From contig NZ_FLSP01000069.1 of NCBI RefSeq assembly GCF_900091315.1, positions 1-47,420 of the forward strand: DNA of 47,420 bases, given 5' to 3'. The notes beneath the pieces are model-generated. The model saw only the letters and a list, made by a program, of their open reading frames with translations. It searched no databases and had not been told where the DNA came from. A program made the position numbers and the translations under genes. The DNA comes from Streptomyces sp. DI166 (GTDB taxonomy: Bacteria > Actinomycetota > Actinomycetes > Streptomycetales > Streptomycetaceae). Numbering within the stretch: the first letter of the stretch is position 1; every line of letters begins with the position of its first letter. Of the stretch, positions 16,845 to 25,511 are shown piece after piece.

Positions 16845-17676
16845 GGGACCTCGCCGTCCACAGCTCGGGGAAGACGTTCTTGCGGGCCCGCTTCTCCAGC
16901 CAGGCCACTCCGGCCGAGCCGCCGGTGCCGGGCTTGGCGCCCATCGCGCGCCGGGTGGCGACCAGGTGATCGTTGCGCCAGCGCCACACCAGCTCCGCCA
17001 CATCCGTCAGCGCCTCGCCCAGGCGGGCGAGTTGGTCCCCGGGATCGCCGGAGTAGACGGCGGCCCAGGCGGCCTCGACCGCGTCGGAGGGCTCGTAGCG
17101 CTGGGAGACGTCACGCTTCAGCACGGAGGCGGGTATCGCGTGCCCGCGCCGGGCCATGAAGCGCAGCACCTCGTCGTACAGGCTCGGCTCGTGCAGCGCC
17201 TTCTCCAGCTCCGCGTGGACGCGGGGCGCGCCGCGGTGCGGGACGAGCATGGACGCGGACTTCTCGCCGAGCAGGAACTCCATCCGCCGGTACATCGCCG
17301 ACTGGAAGCCGGAGCCCTCGCCGAGGGCGCTGCGGTAGGAGTTGAACTGGGCGGGGGTGAGCTGGCCGAGCGGCTTCCAGGAGGCGTTGAGCGCCTCCAG
17401 CTCCCGCACCGAGCGCTTGAGCGCGTCGATCGCGACCGGCACCTTGTCCTCGCGCAGGGCGTGCGCGGCCGTCTCCCACTCGTGGACGACGACGGTGAAC
17501 CACAGCTCCATGACCTGGGTGGTGACCAGGAAGACCATCTCTCCGGGGTCGTCGGAGAGGGTGTGCTGGAGGTGCGTGAGCACGTCGGCCTTGACGTAGT
17601 CCTCGTACGGCGTCGTGCCGGCGAAGTCGAGATGCGGGGTCTCGGGCTCCTGGGTTTCGTGAGCCTCGTGGGACAT
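16837..17676 (-). CDS. kynA: tryptophan 2,3-dioxygenase
   Basis: A 279-residue heme enzyme opening the indole ring of L-tryptophan to N-formylkynurenine. Seen: helix EMVFLVTTQVMELWFTVVVHE (46-66) and the C-terminal heme-ligand region WRWRNDHLVATRRAMGAKPGTGGS. The position aligned by eye with the substrate-contacting His of Xanthomonas TDO (the HQ before ELW) is Thr53 here. It is first gene of the kynA-kynU operon; the 150-bp upstream gap should hold its promoter. A Gly-rich loop near the C-terminus is intact. Confidence 0.95.
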   Translation of the reverse strand: MSHEAHETQEPETPHLDFAGTTPYEDYVKADVLTHLQHTLSDDPGEMVFLVTTQVMELWFTVVVHEWETAAHALREDKVPVAIDALKRSVRELEALNASWKPLGQLTPAQFNSYRSALGEGSGFQSAMYRRMEFLLGEKSASMLVPHRGAPRVHAELEKALHEPSLYDEVLRFMARRGHAIPASVLKRDVSQRYEPSDAVEAAWAAVYSGDPGDQLARLGEALTDVAELVWRWRNDHLVATRRAMGAKPGTGGSAGVAWLEKRARKNVFPELWTARSHV

Positions 17677-17786
17677 CGCTGTCTCCTGTTGTGTACTCCG
17701 GGTAGCGGTCCGCCCCTGCCGTTACCGACACGGGGGCCCCGGTCCCCACCCGAATCCTCCGGGGTACCACCGGAAAAGTGCAAGGC

Positions 17787-17805
17787 CCGGCTGGATCACA
17801 GCCGG
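17787..17805 (-). terminator. terminator after the DUF3151 gene
   Basis: CCGGCTG (17787-17793) and CAGCCGG (17799-17805) form a perfect stem with a 5-nt loop, 21 nt past the DUF3151 stop. Confidence 0.55.
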
Positions 17806-17825
17806 ACCCGCACTCAAGGGAAGTC

Positions 17826-18239
17826 CTAGCCGAGGGTCTGGGCGGCCGTCGGCGAGGAGTCCTTCAGGAACTGGGTGCAGCGCTCGTACTCCTCCTGCTC
17901 GCCGATCGCGCCCGCGGCGCGGGCCAGGGCGTGCAGGGCGCGCAGGAAGCCGCGGTTGGGCTCGTGCTCCCAGGGCACCGGGCCGTGGCCCTTCCAGCCG
18001 TTGCGGCGCAGGGAGTCCAGGCCGCGGTGGTAGCCGGTACGGGCGTAGGCGTACGACTCCACGACGCTGCCCCGCTCGAACGCCTCGTCGGCCAGCTGGG
18101 CCCAGGCCAGCGAGGAGGTCGGGTACTTCGCGGCGACATCGGCGGGCGCCGTACCGGACGCCAGGAGCTCACGCGGCTCCGGGTCGTCGGGGAGGTGGGT
18201 CGGGGGCGGTCCCCCGAGGAGGTTCTCGTGAATCGTCAT
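17826..18239 (-). CDS. DUF3151 family protein
   Basis: A 137-residue soluble, TPR-like helical protein widely conserved in actinobacteria. Typical features are the opening HENLLGGPPPTHLP, ...VAAKYPTSSLAWAQLADEAF... and TGYHRGLDSLRRNGWKGHGPVPW, with E-P-N-R-G-F-L-R-AL helices. Function unknown. It ends a minus-strand run below the MFS gene, with 21 bp between them. I use ATG 18239; an in-frame ATG at 18257 would overlap little and has no better ribosome binding site. Confidence 0.9.
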   Translation of the reverse strand: MTIHENLLGGPPPTHLPDDPEPRELLASGTAPADVAAKYPTSSLAWAQLADEAFERGSVVESYAYARTGYHRGLDSLRRNGWKGHGPVPWEHEPNRGFLRALHALARAAGAIGEQEEYERCTQFLKDSSPTAAQTLG

Positions 18240-18260
18240 GGGTTCAGTCTGGTCCATCCG

Positions 18261-19709
18261 CTATTCGATGCGCCGCTTGGCCCGCTCCCCCTCCAGCGGC
18301 GGCGCCGTGACGGAGGCGTGGTGCAGGCACTCGGGCCGGCGGCAGTCCGGCGGGGGCTTGCGTACCGTCGCGAAGGCCAGGGCGGCGCCCGCGAGCAGGG
18401 CGCCCGCGCACCACAGCATCGCCTGGTCGAAGGCCGCGTCGAAGGCGGCCGGGGAGCGGTAGGCTTCCTCGCCCATCCCCGTCAGCAGGGGGAGCGCGGC
18501 CACCGCGATCAGGCCCGCCACCCGGGCCGCCGCGTTGTTGATACCGCTGGCCAGGCCCGCCCGCGCGACACTCACCGAGGCCAGCACGGTGGCGGTGAGC
18601 GGGGCCACCAGGGTGACCAGACCGCATCCGAAGACCAGGACGGCGGGCAGGACGTCGGCCGCGTAGGAGGCGTCCGGGCCCACCCGCAGCATCAGCAGCA
18701 GGCCCGCCGCGCTCACCAGCGGACCCACCGTGAGCGGGATGCGCGGACCGATCCTGTCGGCCAGGGCCCCGGAGCGGGCCGAGAGCAGGAGCATCAGTAC
18801 GGTCGCGGGCAGCAGGGCCGTACCGGCGGCGAGCGCCGAGTAGCCGGAGACCACCTGCAGCTGGATCACCGCGAGGAAGAAGAACCCGCCGAGGGCCGCG
18901 TACACGCACAGGGTGACCAGGTTGACCGCCGTGAACTGGCGGGAGGCGAAGATGTCCGGCGGCATCATCGGATCGGCCCGCCGCTTCTCGACGTACACGA
19001 AGGCCACCCCGAGGACCGCGCCCACGGCGGCGGTGATCCAGTCCGCCTCGATCAGCGCGTACGTCACCAGGGCCAGCGCGAGGGCGCCGAGGGCCGCGCC
19101 GAGCACGTCGAAGCGGCCGTGCGCGGTGCTGTCCCGGGACTCGGGCACATGGCGCAGCGCGATGGGCACGCACAGCAGGGCCAGGGGCACGTTCAGCAGG
19201 AACACCCACCGCCAGCCCGGCCCGTCCACCAGCCAGCCGCCCAGGAACGGCCCCACCGCCGCCCCGATGCCGCCGAAACCGGACCACAGGCCCACCGCGC
19301 GGCTGCGGTCGTCGGGGTGGAAGGACGCCTGGATGAGGGCGAGCGAGCCGGGGGTCAGCAGCGCCCCGCCGACCCCTTGCAGGGCACGCGCGGCGATCAG
19401 GATCTGGGCGTTCGGGGCGAGCCCGCACAGCAGCGAGGCGGCGGCGAACCACAGCACGCCGACGACGAAGATCCGGCGGCGGCCGTAGCGGTCGCCGAGG
19501 GAGCCGCCGAGCAGGATCAGCCCGGCCAGCGTGAGCATGTACGCGTTGACCGTCCACTGCAGCGCGGACAGGTTCGCGTCGAGGTCGGTGCCGATGCGCG
19601 GCAGGGCGACGTTGACGACGGTCGAGTCCAGCAGCGCCATGCTGGAACCGAGGATCGTTGTCAGCAGGATCCAGCGGCCCTGCGGCGCGGCCAGCCGTAC
19701 GTCGGGCAT
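18261..19709 (-). CDS. MFS drug-efflux transporter (DHA2, 14-TM type)
   Basis: A 482-residue proton-coupled exporter of the EmrB/QacA group. Seen: motif ILGSSMALLDSTVVNVALPRI in the first helix, motif A-like GGSLGDRYGRRRIF, RALQGVGGALLTPGSLALI (helix 4), and GPFLGGWLVDGPGWRWVFLLNVP (motif C region). A short cysteine/basic tail ends ...GERAKRRIE. ATG 19709 is chosen from homology. Substrate unknown. It lies 18 bp past the aldolase terminator. Confidence 0.94.
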   Translation of the reverse strand: MPDVRLAAPQGRWILLTTILGSSMALLDSTVVNVALPRIGTDLDANLSALQWTVNAYMLTLAGLILLGGSLGDRYGRRRIFVVGVLWFAAASLLCGLAPNAQILIAARALQGVGGALLTPGSLALIQASFHPDDRSRAVGLWSGFGGIGAAVGPFLGGWLVDGPGWRWVFLLNVPLALLCVPIALRHVPESRDSTAHGRFDVLGAALGALALALVTYALIEADWITAAVGAVLGVAFVYVEKRRADPMMPPDIFASRQFTAVNLVTLCVYAALGGFFFLAVIQLQVVSGYSALAAGTALLPATVLMLLLSARSGALADRIGPRIPLTVGPLVSAAGLLLMLRVGPDASYAADVLPAVLVFGCGLVTLVAPLTATVLASVSVARAGLASGINNAAARVAGLIAVAALPLLTGMGEEAYRSPAAFDAAFDQAMLWCAGALLAGAALAFATVRKPPPDCRRPECLHHASVTAPPLEGERAKRRIE

Positions 19710-19726
19710 GCTCCCAGGTATACAGC

Positions 19727-19757
19727 GAGCCCGGCGCCGAAGCAGGGCGCCGGGCTC
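19727..19757 (-). terminator. terminator after the aldolase gene
   Basis: GAGCCCGGCGCC (19727-19738) and GGCGCCGGGCTC (19746-19757) form a perfect 12-bp stem with a 7-nt loop, 19 nt past the aldolase stop. Confidence 0.75.
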
Positions 19758-19776
19758 ACTGGATCGCGCGCGGGAA

Positions 19777-20799
19777 CTACTTGATCTTCGTGCCCGTGGA
19801 ACGCAGGTTGTTGCAGGCCTCGACGACACGCGCGGCCATGCTCGCCTCGGCCAGCTTGCCCCAGGTGCGCGGGTCGTAGGTCTTCTTGTTGCCGACCTCG
19901 CCGTCGACCTTCAGGACGCCGTCGTAGTTCTGGAACATGTGCGCGGCGACCGGACGGGTGAAGGCGTACTGGGTGTCCGTGTCGAGGTTCATCTTCACGA
20001 CGCCGTTCTCCAGCGCGGTGGCGATCTCCTCCGGGGTGGAGCCGGAGCCGCCGTGGAAGACGAAGTCGAACGGGCTGGGCTTGCCGTACTTCTCGCCCAC
20101 GCCCTGCTGGAGGTCCTTCAGCAGCTCCGGACGCAGGACGACGTTGCCCGGCTTGTACACGCCGTGCACGTTGCCGAAGGAGGCGGCCAGCAGGTAGCGG
20201 CCCTTCTCGCCCAGGCCGAGCGCCTCGGCGGTGCGCAGCGCGTCCTCGACGGTGGTGTACAGCTCGTCGTTGATCTCGTGGCTGACACCGTCCTCCTCGC
20301 CGCCGGTGGGGGTGATCTCCACCTCAAGGATGATCTTGGCGGCGGCGGCGCGCGGGAGCAGCTCCTGCGCGATGGCCAGGTTGTCGGCGAGGGTCTCGGC
20401 GGAGCCGTCCCACATGTGCGACTGGAACAGCGGGTTGCGGCCGGCCTTCACGCGCTCCTCGGAGACCGCGATCAGCGGGCGTACGTAGCCGTCCAGCTTG
20501 TCCTTCGGACAGTGGTCGGTGTGCAGCGCGATGTTGACGTCGTACTTCTCGGCGACGATGTGCGCGAACTCGGCCAGGGCGACGGCGCCGGTGACCATGT
20601 CCTTGCTGTACTGGCCGCCGAGGAACTCCGCGCCACCGGTGGAGATCTGGACGATGCCGTCGCTCTCGGCCTCCGCGAAGCCGCGCAGCGCGGCGTGCAG
20701 CGTCTGGGAGGAGGTCACGTTGATGGCCGGGTAGGCGAACTTGCCTGCCTTCGCCCGGTCGAGCATCTCGTTGTAGACCTCGGGGGTTGCGATGGGCAT
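19777..20799 (-). CDS. fba: class II fructose-bisphosphate aldolase
   Basis: A 340-residue zinc-dependent glycolytic/gluconeogenic aldolase. Seen: the N-terminal AYPAINVTSSQTLHAAL, catalytic/metal motif ALHTDHCPKD (D95, H96), the VEITPTGGEEDGV region with a metal-binding glutamate, and phosphate-binding FHGGSGS and NLDTDTQYAFTRP. The length matches the long actinobacterial and yeast type. It ends in a strong hairpin terminator. pyrE lies 170 bp upstream on the same strand; nothing was recognised in that gap. Confidence 0.98.
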   Translation of the reverse strand: MPIATPEVYNEMLDRAKAGKFAYPAINVTSSQTLHAALRGFAEAESDGIVQISTGGAEFLGGQYSKDMVTGAVALAEFAHIVAEKYDVNIALHTDHCPKDKLDGYVRPLIAVSEERVKAGRNPLFQSHMWDGSAETLADNLAIAQELLPRAAAAKIILEVEITPTGGEEDGVSHEINDELYTTVEDALRTAEALGLGEKGRYLLAASFGNVHGVYKPGNVVLRPELLKDLQQGVGEKYGKPSPFDFVFHGGSGSTPEEIATALENGVVKMNLDTDTQYAFTRPVAAHMFQNYDGVLKVDGEVGNKKTYDPRTWGKLAEASMAARVVEACNNLRSTGTKIK

Positions 20800-20969
20800 C
20801 TGTCCGCTCCTTGTGATGTGCGGGTTGCGTTCTGCGTGTAACGGCCCTGACCTAGACCTGGGAGAACGACCTCATCGTCGTCGGGGCCATCTTTCCAGAC
20901 GAAACGGGATGCTCCGAGAGTCGTCTCAGCCGACGGTCACCGGCCTGTCCCGTCCCGTTCCGGCCGGGC

Positions 20970-21518
20970 TCAGTCCAGGCCCAGCTCGTCCTTCGAGTAC
21001 GCGAAGCGGTAGGGCACGCCCGCGCCCGCCTCGATCTTCTCGGCGGCCCCGGTCGCCCGGTCCACGATCGTCGCCACGGCCACGACCTCGGCACCGGCCT
21101 CGCGGACGGCCTCGACGGCGGTGAGCGGGGAACCACCCGTGGTGGAGGTGTCCTCGACCACGAGCACCCGGCGGCCGGCGATGTCCGGGCCCTCGACGCG
21201 GCGCTGCAGGCCGTGCGCCTTGGCGGCCTTGCGGACCACGAAGGCGTCCACCTTCCGGCCGCGGGCCGCGGCGGCGTGCAGCATGGCCGCGGCGACCGGG
21301 TCGGCGCCCATGGTCAGCCCGCCGACCGCGTCGAACTCCAGGTCGGCGGTGAGGTCGAGGAGCACCTGACCGACCAGCGGCGCGGCCTCGCCGTCCAGCG
21401 TGATGCGCCGCAGGTCGACGTAGTAGTCGGCCTCAAGACCCGACGACAGGGTCACCTTGCCGTGCACCACGGCCTTGTCCTTGATCTGCTGCAGCAGCGC
21501 GCCGCGTACGTCCGTCAT
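20970..21518 (-). CDS. pyrE: orotate phosphoribosyltransferase
   Basis: A 182-residue pyrimidine-synthesis enzyme joining orotate to PRPP. Seen: LSSGLEADYYVDLRRITLD (substrate region), AFVVRKAAKAHG (catalytic lysine loop), and the PRPP signature RRVLVVEDTSTTGGS (about 116-130). Full length for the family. It follows the epimerase gene by only 10 bp, probably in one transcript. Confidence 0.97.
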   Translation of the reverse strand: MTDVRGALLQQIKDKAVVHGKVTLSSGLEADYYVDLRRITLDGEAAPLVGQVLLDLTADLEFDAVGGLTMGADPVAAAMLHAAAARGRKVDAFVVRKAAKAHGLQRRVEGPDIAGRRVLVVEDTSTTGGSPLTAVEAVREAGAEVVAVATIVDRATGAAEKIEAGAGVPYRFAYSKDELGLD

Positions 21519-21528
21519 GCCGAACAGC

Positions 21529-22317
21529 TTAGAGGCGGGTCCAGGTCCAGGTGGTCGTGGCCTCCAGCGGCTCCAGCGGGGTGACCAGGCGCGGATGCGT
21601 GTTCAGCCCGTTGGGCGGGCCGGTCTGCGGCTCCACGCACACGGCCTCGTCCTGCTCGTCGTAGACGACGACCCACTGCTCGGGGCTGGTGACCTTCAGG
21701 GTGAGTTCCCCCGGCCAGGTCAGGGTGACGTCGACGCCGTCCGGCATGCCGAAGCAGTCGTCCCAGGGGCCCGGCTTGGGGTCGACGCGGTTGCCGGTGG
21801 GCAGGTGGTCGTCGCCGCGCTCCTCCTGCCAGGCGGGGGTGAAGTCCAGCTCGACGGCCTTGCCGCCGAGGGTGCGGTGGAACCAGGGGTGCCAGCCGAT
21901 CTGCGCCGGGAAGGAGTCCTCGTACGTCTCCACCGACATCGTCAGCGTCAGCGAGCTGTCGGTCAGGGCGACGATCTGGGTGACCCGCCCGCTGTGCGGC
22001 CAGGGGTCCACCAGGTCGTACGTGATCACCGCCTCGTCCGCGCTCGTGCGGGCGGTGCGCCAGGCGCCGTCGCGCGCGGTGCCGTGGATGGCGTGCGGCG
22101 GGGAGTTCAGCGGCATCTGGCGGACGGTGGCGCCGTCGCGGAACCGTCCGTCCCGGATCCGTCCGCACCAGGGGACCATCGGGAAGCAGCCGAACCGCTC
22201 GCCCTGGCGCAGGAGTTGGGTGCCCGCGACCTTCAGCCCGCCGATCCGGCCGCCGTTGCCCGGCTGTACGGTCACCTCCGCGTCGCCCGCGGTCAGCGTG
22301 ATGTCTTCGTTACTCAC
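21529..22317 (-). CDS. aldose 1-epimerase family protein
   Basis: A 262-residue galactose-mutarotase-fold protein. Seen: GNGGRIGGLKVAGTQLL (N-terminal strand), GCFPMVPWCGRIRDGRF, the catalytic-type His in HAIHGTARDGAW, a second His in GWHPWFHRTL, and ...VCVEPQTGPPNGLN. Members interconvert sugar anomers, or act on glucose-6-phosphate in the YeaD group; substrate not determinable. It lies directly upstream of pyrE on the minus strand, 10 bp apart. Confidence 0.92.
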   Translation of the reverse strand: MSNEDITLTAGDAEVTVQPGNGGRIGGLKVAGTQLLRQGERFGCFPMVPWCGRIRDGRFRDGATVRQMPLNSPPHAIHGTARDGAWRTARTSADEAVITYDLVDPWPHSGRVTQIVALTDSSLTLTMSVETYEDSFPAQIGWHPWFHRTLGGKAVELDFTPAWQEERGDDHLPTGNRVDPKPGPWDDCFGMPDGVDVTLTWPGELTLKVTSPEQWVVVYDEQDEAVCVEPQTGPPNGLNTHPRLVTPLEPLEATTTWTWTRL

Positions 22318-22348
22318 GCCACGACCCTAGCGGGGCCGGCCGGTGCGG

Positions 22349-23191
22349 TCAGCGGCGCCTGCGCAGGACACGGCCGACGACGATCGCGGAGGCGACGGCG
22401 AGGGCGGCGGCGGGGGCGGCCCAGCGCAGGGTGTTCGCCTGGGCGGTGACCGGCGGGGCGGGGACGGGGGCGTAGCGGCCGCGGGGCGGGGCGTGGTCGA
22501 CCTCTTCGGCGCTGCGGCCGATCATGGTGCGGCGGGCGTGGGCGGCTTCGGGGGCGGGGGATTCCGCGGGGGGCGGCTCTTCGGTGGAGGACTCTTCGTT
22601 GGGGGACTCTTCGGTGGAGGACTCTTCGGTGGGGGGTGCCGGTGCTTCCTCTGTGGGCTCCGCCGTCTCCGCCTCGGACGCCTGGGGCTCCGCCTCCTTC
22701 TCAGGCTCCTCCCTGGGCTCCTCCGCCCTGGGATCCTCCGCCTTGGGCTCCTCCGCCGCTCCCAGGTTCTCCGCGAAACGGCTCAGCAGTCGCGCAGCCG
22801 CGGAGTTCACCTGCTCGGCGGGGAGTTGGGCGATGCGGCCGTCCGCTGTCGCGGTGCCCTCGACGGTGACGCGTGTGCCGTCGGTGTCGGCGTCGGCGTC
22901 GTCCGTGTCGGCCAGGGTGAGCGTCAGGGACAGCTTCACCGTGCCGGTGCCGCGGGCCTCCGTGGCCTCGCCCTCCACCGTGTACGCGCCGTCCTCGCGT
23001 TCCGCGACGCGCAGGGCGCCCCGGTAGGTGATCGTGTGGCCGCCCACCCGTACCTTCAGGCGGCCGCTCGTGGGGGTCGCGGCGCCCGCGTCCCGTTGGA
23101 AGCCGGGGAGCGCGCGGGCCACCCGCTCGGGGTCGGACAACGCCTGCCGCACCCGGGCCGCGGCCGTCGGAACGAACACCTCAAGCTCCAT
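22349..23191 (-). CDS. SRPBCC (CoxG-like) domain protein with C-terminal membrane anchor
   Basis: A 280-residue protein. The N-terminal START/SRPBCC domain (about 1-145) opens MELEVFVPTAAARVRQALSDPERVARALPGF, typical of CoxG/polyketide-cyclase-like proteins. A Glu/Ser/Pro-rich linker follows (about 150-225) with EESSTEESPNEESSTEEPP repeats. One hydrophobic helix (AAPAAALAVASAIVVGRVL) and a basic tail end the protein. The domain is thus held on the inner face of the membrane. Known: SRPBCC domains bind lipids or hydrophobic ligands; the target is unknown. Start M at 23191 from domain homology. Confidence 0.88.
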   Translation of the reverse strand: MELEVFVPTAAARVRQALSDPERVARALPGFQRDAGAATPTSGRLKVRVGGHTITYRGALRVAEREDGAYTVEGEATEARGTGTVKLSLTLTLADTDDADADTDGTRVTVEGTATADGRIAQLPAEQVNSAAARLLSRFAENLGAAEEPKAEDPRAEEPREEPEKEAEPQASEAETAEPTEEAPAPPTEESSTEESPNEESSTEEPPPAESPAPEAAHARRTMIGRSAEEVDHAPPRGRYAPVPAPPVTAQANTLRWAAPAAALAVASAIVVGRVLRRRR

Positions 23192-23268
23192 GTCAGCGGA
23201 GCCTACCCACGAGGGCCGCCGCCGCACCCCCCGTCGGCGTAATCTCCCGGCACGTCCGGGTCACCGGC

Positions 23269-24912
23269 TCAGTACCGCGGATGCACGAGAGTCGACGGCG
23301 GGAGTCCGGCGAGGCGTACCCGCTCCGCCGCCCGGGCGTCCTCCAGCAGCCGGGCGTCGGTGAGGGTGAGCAGGCGGGGGCCGTGCGGGGGCAGGGCGAG
23401 CGGGGGTCCGGGGCCGTCGCCGGTGGCGAGGACGAAGCCCCAGTCGTGCGAGTCGTCGGCGCGGCGGGCGGAGGAGCGGTCGGGGCCCGCCGCGAAGCCG
23501 GGGGCGCGGCCCGCCACCCGGTACGGGGCGGTGCGCAGGCCCGCCGAGCGGAGGGTGGCGTCCACGGTCCAGAAGGCGTGGGGGCGGCCGGTCACCGGTC
23601 CGGCGTGCACCACCAGGCGGCCGTGGTCGGTCAGCGCCCGGCGGACCAGTCCGTAGAACTCCTGCGAGTAGAGCTTGGTGCTGGCCGTGATGCCGGGGTC
23701 GGGGAGGTCGGAGACGACGACGTCGTAGCGGGCCGGGGGTGAGGTGCGCAGGTGACGGAAGGCGTCGGCGATGACGACGTGGACACGCGGGTCGTCGTAG
23801 GCGTGGCCGTTGAGGGCGGACAGTGCCGGGTCCTCGCGGGCCAGGCGGACCACCTCGGCGTCGAGTTCGACGATGTCCACGCGCCGCACGCCCGGGTGGC
23901 GCAGCACCTCGCGGACGGCGAGGCCGTCGCCGCCGCCGAGGATGAGGACGCGGCCGTGCGGGCCGTTCATCGCGGGGTGGACCAGGGCCTCGTGATAACG
24001 GTGCTCGTCGCGCCCGCTGACCCGCAGCCGCCCGTCGAGATACAGCTCTACGGGCCGTCCCCCGGTGCCGCCGGTGAGGACGAGTTCCTGGACGTCGGTC
24101 TGGAGCGCGACGCGCACGTCGGCGCCGTACACCGCGCGCCGGGCGGCCCGTTCGAAGTCGTCGACGTGGGCGGCGGCGGTGGCGAGCAGGCCGAGGACGG
24201 TGACGTTGGCGGCGATCAGCAGCAGGCGTCCGCGCCGGGTGAGGTCGCGGCCGAAGAGGCCGAGGACCAGGGCGGCGCCGGCGACGGCGTTGACCGCGCC
24301 GGTGATCAGCGCGCCGGTCAACTGGCCGAGCAGGGGCAGCAGAAGGAAGGGGAAGGCGAGTCCGCCGACGAGCGCGCCGACGTAGTCCGCGGCGAACAGG
24401 TCGGCGACCGCGCCGCCCGCGTCCTGGCGGCGGATGCGCTGGATCAGCTCCATCAGCAGCGGTACTTCGGCGCCGATCAGCAGGCCGATGGCGAGCGAGA
24501 AGGCGACCAGCAGGACCCGCGGGCCCTCGCCCCACAGTCCGCCCCAGTCGCCGGTCCAGGCGAACGCGCCGTACAGGGCGAGCGCGCTGTGGCCGCCGAT
24601 CAGGGCGAGCACCGCCTCGATCGCGCCGAAGCCTGCGGCGGCGTGCCAGCGCAGGCGTTTGGCGACGAGCGAGCCGAGGCCCATCGCGAAGACCATCACG
24701 GACAGCACGACGGACGCCTGGGTGACGGAGTCGCCGATCAAGTAGGAGGCGAGGGCGACGAGTTCGAGTTCGTAGACCAGTCCGCAGGCGGCGCAGACGA
24801 AGACGCACGCGAGGACCAGGAAGCGTCCCGTCCCGGGCCGGACGGGCAGCCGCGCCGGGCCGCCCCAGGGTGCCGGGGGGCCGGGCGGGGCGGGCGCGTG
24901 CGGTTCAATCAC
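23269..24912 (-). CDS. membrane-fused spermidine synthase-like protein
   Basis: A 547-residue protein with about seven N-terminal membrane helices (30-260). A spermidine-synthase methyltransferase-like fold follows (about 290-540). Seen: ELYLDGRLRVSGRDEHRYHEALVHPAM, SAM-type loop VLILGGGDGLAVREVLRHPGV, acidic VDIVELDAEVV, and active-site-like DLPDPG. Known: such fusions are widespread in actinobacteria; whether they make polyamines is unproven. It lies in a run with DUF2617 upstream. I take GTG 24912 as the start. Confidence 0.9.
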   Translation of the reverse strand: MIEPHAPAPPGPPAPWGGPARLPVRPGTGRFLVLACVFVCAACGLVYELELVALASYLIGDSVTQASVVLSVMVFAMGLGSLVAKRLRWHAAAGFGAIEAVLALIGGHSALALYGAFAWTGDWGGLWGEGPRVLLVAFSLAIGLLIGAEVPLLMELIQRIRRQDAGGAVADLFAADYVGALVGGLAFPFLLLPLLGQLTGALITGAVNAVAGAALVLGLFGRDLTRRGRLLLIAANVTVLGLLATAAAHVDDFERAARRAVYGADVRVALQTDVQELVLTGGTGGRPVELYLDGRLRVSGRDEHRYHEALVHPAMNGPHGRVLILGGGDGLAVREVLRHPGVRRVDIVELDAEVVRLAREDPALSALNGHAYDDPRVHVVIADAFRHLRTSPPARYDVVVSDLPDPGITASTKLYSQEFYGLVRRALTDHGRLVVHAGPVTGRPHAFWTVDATLRSAGLRTAPYRVAGRAPGFAAGPDRSSARRADDSHDWGFVLATGDGPGPPLALPPHGPRLLTLTDARLLEDARAAERVRLAGLPPSTLVHPRY

Positions 24913-24951
24913 CCTGCGACGTTACGTTACGGGACCGACACGCTTCGTCAC

Positions 24952-24963
24952 CCACACGTGTGG
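24952..24963. promoter_or_regulatory. 12-bp palindrome CCACACGTGTGG
   Basis: A perfect palindrome in the 62-bp gap between DUF2617 and the spermidine synthase-like gene. It is a possible operator; an ACGTTACGTTAC direct repeat lies beside it, closer to the start codon. Confidence 0.35.
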
Positions 24964-24974
24964 ACCTACGGTCC

Positions 24975-25511
24975 TCAAACTCCCGACGGGCTCAGCGCGC
25001 CGACCGGCACCCGGACCCCGACGCGGGTGCGGGTGGCCACCAACTGGCCGTCCTGCGGGTAGGCGTGCCAGGTGCGCCAGTGCAACTGGCCCTCGTGGCG
25101 GTGCGCGAGCATCGCGGTGAAGGCGTGCGGGCTGCCGGGGAAGACTCCGGCCAGGCCGTGCGGGTGGTCGGCGACCAGGGCGAGCAACTCCTGGGCACGG
25201 CCCGCGAACTGGCCCGGCGCCAGTACCTCGACGCGGGCGGCGAACTCGTACTCCCAGTCCCCGACGCGCTTGGCGACGCCCAGCGGGAGGGGGGTGCTGC
25301 TGCCGGGGATGCAGGCAACGGTCTCCGAGCAGTCGCCCCGCTCCTCCTCCAGGAGCACCTGGTGGGACGCGCCGAGCAGTCTCAACTGGAGCTTCGCCCC
25401 GGACAGTTCGAGGTCGAGCGTGGCCAGTGCGGGGAGCGGTTCACGCCCCAGCGCCCAGGCGAGGTCGGCCGCGCGCGTGTCGGTGTAGGAGGTGTTCAGG
25501 GTCGTGAGCAT
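24975..25511 (-). CDS. DUF2617 family protein
   Basis: A 178-residue soluble protein of an actinobacterial family of unknown function. It opens MLTTLNTSYTDTRAADLAWALG and contains LQLRLLGASHQVLLEEERGDCSETVACIPG and HEGQLHWRTWHAYPQDGQLVATRTRV. It is commonly found beside spermidine synthase-like genes, as here. ATG 25511 is chosen because homology starts there; the in-frame ATG at 25526 is only 5 codons upstream. Confidence 0.88.
   Translation of the reverse strand: MLTTLNTSYTDTRAADLAWALGREPLPALATLDLELSGAKLQLRLLGASHQVLLEEERGDCSETVACIPGSSTPLPLGVAKRVGDWEYEFAARVEVLAPGQFAGRAQELLALVADHPHGLAGVFPGSPHAFTAMLAHRHEGQLHWRTWHAYPQDGQLVATRTRVGVRVPVGALSPSGV

Noticed and set aside
22556..22640. Short repeats resembling a CRISPR or microsatellite
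   Set aside because: They are codon repeats of the Glu/Ser-rich linker in the SRPBCC protein, irregular in length.
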